Part shown: positions 60,464 to 64,000 of the stretch, piece by piece
Numbering within the stretch: the first letter of the stretch is position 1
How the letters are laid out: the number at the start of each line of letters is the position of its first letter
From: JACCWP01 sp963785115
Lineage (GTDB): Bacteria; Actinomycetota; Actinomycetes; Propionibacteriales; Nocardioidaceae
Assembly (NCBI GenBank): GCA_963785115.1
Contig: CAWATY010000005.1
Span: 244,204 to 308,203, forward strand
DNA length: 64,000 bases
Direction of reading: 5' to 3'
Program-made: the position numbers and the translations under genes
The notes under the pieces: generated by a model
Seen by the model: the letters and a program-made list of their open reading frames with translations, nothing else
What the model was told of the DNA's origin: nothing
The model's database searches: none

Positions 60464-61707
60464 GGCACCTCCATGCGGACGACGGTGGGCCCGCCCACGG
60501 GGCTGGTCACCGCCAGTGTGCCGTCGAAGGCCGCCAGCCGGCGCGCGACCCCCGCCAGGCCGGTGCCCGCGTCCAGCGACGCGCCGCCCCGACCGTCGTC
60601 TCCGACGATGACCCGCAGCCGGTCTCCGTCGTGGGCCAGCTCGACCCACGCCCGGCTGGCGCCGCTGTGCCTGCCGATGTTGGCCAGGCACTCGGCCACG
60701 GCGAAGTACGCGGCCGACTCGACCGGCGCCGGTGGCCGGCCCGGCAGCTCGACCGTGACGAGGACCGGCAGCGGCAGGTCGAGGGCGAGCGCCTGCACCG
60801 CCCCGGTGAGGCCGCGGTCGGCGAGCACCGGCGGGTGGATGCCTCGCACCACGGTGCGCAGGTCGGCCAGCGCCGACGTCGTCGTCGTGCGCGCCTCACG
60901 CAGCCAACGCTTGGCCGCCTCCGGGTCGCCCTCGAGGATCTCCTCGGCCATCCCGAGGCTCATGCCCAGCGCCACCAGCCGCGCCTGTGCGCCGTCGTGC
61001 AGGTCCCGCTCGACCCGGCGCAGCTCGGCGGCGGACAGGTCGACGCTGTCGGCGCGCGACTCGGCCAGCGTCTGCACCCGGCGCTCGAGGTGGCTGCTGC
61101 GGGTCGGCGACAGCAGCGACCGGTCGACCGCAGCTCGCCCGCGGCCCAGCGCCGGAGTCAGCCACCACCACAGCCCGAGCGCCACCACGGCGACGATCCA
61201 CTCGAGGAACGCCTCCGCCTGGGTGTCCAGCACGTAGATCCCGTAGTTGGTGTCGAACACGCCGTCCGGCGTGATCGCGTACAGGATCGGGAAGAACGCG
61301 TACCAGGCGACCGCCAGCAGCAGCGACACGCTGAGCACCGACAGCACGAAGCCGAACGTCATCGACCAGGCCAGCCAGAGCAGGTCTCGCCAGCGGGCGG
61401 GGTCGCGTGCCCAGCAGTTCAGCAGCGACAGCACGCCGCGCTCCGCGGGCTCGCGGTACGGGCGATCCACCGGGCGGCCGGTGACGGCGCCGAGCAGCGA
61501 GCGGTACGCGCCGGCCATCGCGCCGGTGAGAGGGACCGCGACGACCAGCAGCAGCACGCCCGCGGTCACCAGCACCAGCGGGATGCCGACCACCGTGAGC
61601 ACGAACAAGGTGATGGCCGGGCCCAGCACGAGCACGCCGACGGCGTTGTAGCCGGTCCAGCGCAGCCGGCCGGTCACCGGCGGGGGTAGTGCGGTCGTCG
61701 TGGTCAC
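60415..61707 (-). CDS. HisKA_3-type sensor histidine kinase
   Basis: 430 residues. The N-terminal half has four to five membrane helices and a DUF4153/sensor-like region (LLNCWARDPARWRDLLWLAW). The phospho-acceptor His near 236 is in VERDLHDGAQARLVALGM, the N box is VAECLANIGRHSG, and the G box is DDGRGGASLDAGTGLAGV. DesK/NarX-type kinases of this build sense envelope or membrane states. GTG 61707 begins MTTTTALPPPV. It is divergent from the MMPL gene with an 18-bp palindrome between, and the regulator overlaps its 3' end. Confidence 0.87.
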   Translation of the reverse strand: MTTTTALPPPVTGRLRWTGYNAVGVLVLGPAITLFVLTVVGIPLVLVTAGVLLLVVAVPLTGAMAGAYRSLLGAVTGRPVDRPYREPAERGVLSLLNCWARDPARWRDLLWLAWSMTFGFVLSVLSVSLLLAVAWYAFFPILYAITPDGVFDTNYGIYVLDTQAEAFLEWIVAVVALGLWWWLTPALGRGRAAVDRSLLSPTRSSHLERRVQTLAESRADSVDLSAAELRRVERDLHDGAQARLVALGMSLGMAEEILEGDPEAAKRWLREARTTTTSALADLRTVVRGIHPPVLADRGLTGAVQALALDLPLPVLVTVELPGRPPAPVESAAYFAVAECLANIGRHSGASRAWVELAHDGDRLRVIVGDDGRGGASLDAGTGLAGVARRLAAFDGTLAVTSPVGGPTVVRMEVPCALSSPRTSPSSGTA

Positions 61708-61816
61708 GGACCCATCGTCGCCCGTCGGGGTGGCCCGGGACAGGGGGTCTGCGCCCACCACGGCTGGGGCGCCAGGCCCCGTTTGCTCTGGCGCTGCGAG
61801 CACGAGGCTCGACGCA

Positions 61817-61834
61817 GGCCGGCGATCGCCGGCC
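61817..61834. promoter_or_regulatory. Perfect 18-bp palindrome upstream of the MMPL gene
   Basis: GGCCGGCGATCGCCGGCC is fully self-complementary. It lies 27 nt before the MMPL start in the divergent region shared with the two-component system. It could be an operator or a hairpin in the leader. Confidence 0.55.
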
Positions 61835-61861
61835 GAACGAACCCGTCGAGGGGACGAGACG

Positions 61862-64000
61862 ATGAGCGAGCGAACGACAAGACGACGTCCGGTCACCGTC
61901 CGGGTGGCCCGGTGGAGCGCCACCCATCCGTGGCGCGCGATGGGGCTCTGGCTGCTGTTCGTGGCCGGTGCGGTCGCGCTGCTGGTCACCGTGCCGACCC
62001 AGCAGGCGGGCGACGCCGACTTCCGGGTCGGCGAGTCCGGCCGGGCCGACCAGCTGATCACCGAGGCGGGGCTGGCCGAACCGGTCACTGAGTCGGTGCT
62101 GATCGGGTCGGCCGACGCGGACGCGGGCTCGCTGGACGCGGGTGCGGCGCGCTCCGCCGTCGCCGACCTGCGAACCGAGATGTCCGCGCTGCCGGCGGTC
62201 GACCAGGTGCTCCCTGCTGCCTGGTCCGACGACCGGAAGCACCTGCTGCTGCCGGTGCAGATGGCCGGGTCCTACGACGATGCCGCGGACGGCGTCGAGT
62301 CGGTGCAGGAGGTCACCGCCGACGTGGCGGCCGCGCACCCGGAGCTCTCGGTCGCCCAGGCCGGCGAGGCGTCGCTCGACGCCGGGATCTGGGAGCTGGT
62401 GGGTGAGGACCTGGCAGCCGCCGAGCGGCTGAGTCTGCCGGTGACGTTCGCGGTGCTGCTGGTCGCGTTCGGTGCGCTGCTCGCCGCGGGCATCCCGCTG
62501 GTCCTCGCCGTCACCGGCGTCGTCGCGGCGCTCGGCCTGTACGCCCCGCTGTCGTACCTGACGCCCGACGGGGGCAGCGTGGCCAACGTCGTGGTGCTGA
62601 TCGGTCTCGCCGTCGGCGTCGACTACTCGTTGTTCTACCTCAAGCGCGAACGCGAGGAGCGCAAGCGCGGTCGCGGCACCGTCGACGCCATCGAGGTCGC
62701 AGCGGCGACGTCCGGGCACTCCGTAGTCGTGTCGGGGCTGGCGGTCGTCGTGGCGATGGCCGGCCTGTACGTCGTGCAGGACGCCACGTTCGCCGCGCTG
62801 GCCACCGGTGCCATCGCCGTGGTCCTCGTCGCGGTGCTGGGCTCGCTCACCGTCCTCCCGGCGGTGCTGGCCAAGCTCGGCCGGTTCGTCGACCGGCCGC
62901 GGGTCCCGCTGCTGTGGCGGCTCAACCGGCGGATCGGCTCCGGCGGCATCAGCCGGCGGCTGCTCGGCCCGGTGCTGCGGCACCCGCTGGCCGCCCTGCT
63001 CGCCGCCGCGATCGTGGTCGGCGTGTTCGCCGTGCCCGCGCTCGGGATGCGGATGCAGGAGACCGGTCTGGCCGCGCTGCCGGACGAGATCCCCGAGGTG
63101 CGCACGGCGACCGCGATCGAGCAGGCGTTCCCGGCCGAGGGCTCGACGTACGACGTCGTGGTGGCCACCTCTCCCGACCAGGTGGGCGATGCGGAGACCG
63201 CGCTGCACGCGCTGGAGCGCTCCGCGGTGTCGGCCGGCCTGGAGGCGGTGCCTGGCGAGTCGGTGCGGGTGTCGCCCGACGACGGGGTGGCGGTGCTTAC
63301 GCTCGGCTCCTCCGGCCCCGAGGGGACCGACGCGGCCCGCAGCGTCGTCGAGGCGCTGCGCCACGACCTCGCCCCGGTCGCGCTCGACCCACTGGCCGAC
63401 GGGAGCAGCGAGTGGGCGGTTGGCGGCGGCGCGGCCGAGTCCGTCGACTTCGTCGACAACCAGACCCAGATGCTGCCCTGGGTGATCGGCTTCGTGCTGG
63501 GCCTGACCCTGCTGATGATGGTGATCACCTTCCGCAGCGTGGTCCTCGGACTGCTCACCACCGTGCTCAACCTGGCGTCGGTGGCGGTCGCGTTCGGTGT
63601 GCTCGCGCTCGTCTTCGAGCACACGTGGGCCGAGTCGCTGCTCGACTTCACCTCCAGCGGCTACGTGGTGAGCTGGATCCCGCTGTTCCTGTTCGTGGTG
63701 TTGGTCGGCCTGTCGATGGACTACCACGTCTTCGTGCTCGGCCGGGTGCGCGAGGGCGTGCAGAGCGGGCTGTCGCACCGCGCGGCGGTGGAGGAGGGCA
63801 TCACCGGCACCGCCGGCGTGGTGACCAGTGCGGCGGCGGTGATGGTGAGCGTGTTCGCGCTGTTCGCCACGCTGAACATGCTGGAGATGAAACAGATGGG
63901 CATCGGCCTGTCCGTCGCCGTGCTCGTCGACGCCACGCTGGTGCGGATCGTCATGCTGCCGGCGATGCTGCTGCTGCTCGGCAGGGCCAGCTGGTGGCCG
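61862..64000 (+). CDS. MMPL/RND-family transporter (cut by window end)
   Basis: 713 codons are open from ATG 61862 to the window end. The first helix (MGLWLLFVAGAVALL) is followed by an extracytoplasmic porter domain, then helices with VGVDYSLFYLKREREERKRG. A second repeat starts after about residue 370 and ends with GLSMDYHVFVLGRVREGVQ. The Asp-Tyr pairs in each repeat are the proton-relay residues of the MmpL branch. Such pumps export lipids or hydrophobic drugs. GAGGGGA lies upstream, and the divergent kinase/regulator probably controls it. Only the last part appears missing. Confidence 0.9.
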   Translation, partial: MSERTTRRRPVTVRVARWSATHPWRAMGLWLLFVAGAVALLVTVPTQQAGDADFRVGESGRADQLITEAGLAEPVTESVLIGSADADAGSLDAGAARSAVADLRTEMSALPAVDQVLPAAWSDDRKHLLLPVQMAGSYDDAADGVESVQEVTADVAAAHPELSVAQAGEASLDAGIWELVGEDLAAAERLSLPVTFAVLLVAFGALLAAGIPLVLAVTGVVAALGLYAPLSYLTPDGGSVANVVVLIGLAVGVDYSLFYLKREREERKRGRGTVDAIEVAAATSGHSVVVSGLAVVVAMAGLYVVQDATFAALATGAIAVVLVAVLGSLTVLPAVLAKLGRFVDRPRVPLLWRLNRRIGSGGISRRLLGPVLRHPLAALLAAAIVVGVFAVPALGMRMQETGLAALPDEIPEVRTATAIEQAFPAEGSTYDVVVATSPDQVGDAETALHALERSAVSAGLEAVPGESVRVSPDDGVAVLTLGSSGPEGTDAARSVVEALRHDLAPVALDPLADGSSEWAVGGGAAESVDFVDNQTQMLPWVIGFVLGLTLLMMVITFRSVVLGLLTTVLNLASVAVAFGVLALVFEHTWAESLLDFTSSGYVVSWIPLFLFVVLVGLSMDYHVFVLGRVREGVQSGLSHRAAVEEGITGTAGVVTSAAAVMVSVFALFATLNMLEMKQMGIGLSVAVLVDATLVRIVMLPAMLLLLGRASWWP

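Noticed and set aside
60896..63778. Minus-strand open frame of 960 codons opposite the MMPL gene
   Set aside because: The MMPL reading frame on the plus strand is unbroken with paired Asp-Tyr motifs; the minus frame is a GC shadow.

Overview
The window is high-GC DNA from an actinobacterium. Dense divergent and convergent genes, many GTG starts, mycothiol-dependent enzyme relatives, a c-di-AMP riboswitch ahead of an NlpC/P60 hydrolase, a tmRNA tag ending in ALAA and a heterotetrameric sarcosine oxidase operon all fit the Nocardioides/Propionibacteriales type. That placement is inference from gene style, not a phylogeny. No rRNA, tRNA, insertion sequence, prophage or CRISPR array was seen.

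Layout. 1-14.7 kb is a catabolic block: a truncated M20 amidohydrolase, a PucR-type regulator, an M20 peptidase, a DUF997 plus SSS-family symporter, an IclR regulator, a DAO-family FAD oxidoreductase, a betaine-homocysteine-methyltransferase-like protein, soxB-soxD-soxA-soxG and an amidase. Together they suggest import and stepwise demethylation of a betaine-like N-methyl compound to glycine. The first 8.5 kb carries about 15 apparent frameshifts, against two clear ones in the rest of the window, so local sequence quality is suspect. 14.8-21.4 kb holds asnB, a HipA-like kinase with a DUF3037 partner, a sulfite oxidase, and a TetR/DrrAB-type drug exporter with two clear operators. 21.4-27.7 kb is core: ftsE, ftsX, an EnvC-like M23 peptidase, smpB, three small enzymes and ssrA, which places both trans-translation components (SmpB and tmRNA) within 3 kb.

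27.8-49.7 kb is a mosaic of small units: an FG-GAP surface protein, an ArsR/SRPBCC pair, TrpB2, a VOC dioxygenase, a secreted metzincin, a GAF histidine kinase with an OmpR regulator, an SGNH hydrolase, hemerythrin, an isoaspartyl methyltransferase, an AAA/VWA pair, two tandem sugar-dehydrogenase paralogues and a FabG-like reductase. 49.9-64 kb holds the riboswitch-controlled NlpC/P60 hydrolase, a DUF3048 lipoprotein, a TetR unit, malic enzyme, AlgH, DUF3039, a pappalysin-like protease, an MFS exporter, a DEAD-like helicase, and a LuxR-type two-component system divergent from an MMPL transporter cut by the window end.

Two patterns cut across the gene list. Short tandem repeats (10-18 bp) repeatedly sit on stop codons, twice where two convergent genes end. 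Three convergent gene pairs also share a 4-bp CTAG that supplies both stop codons. The only gene-free stretch over 300 bases is 49731-50159, and the riboswitch fills about half of it.
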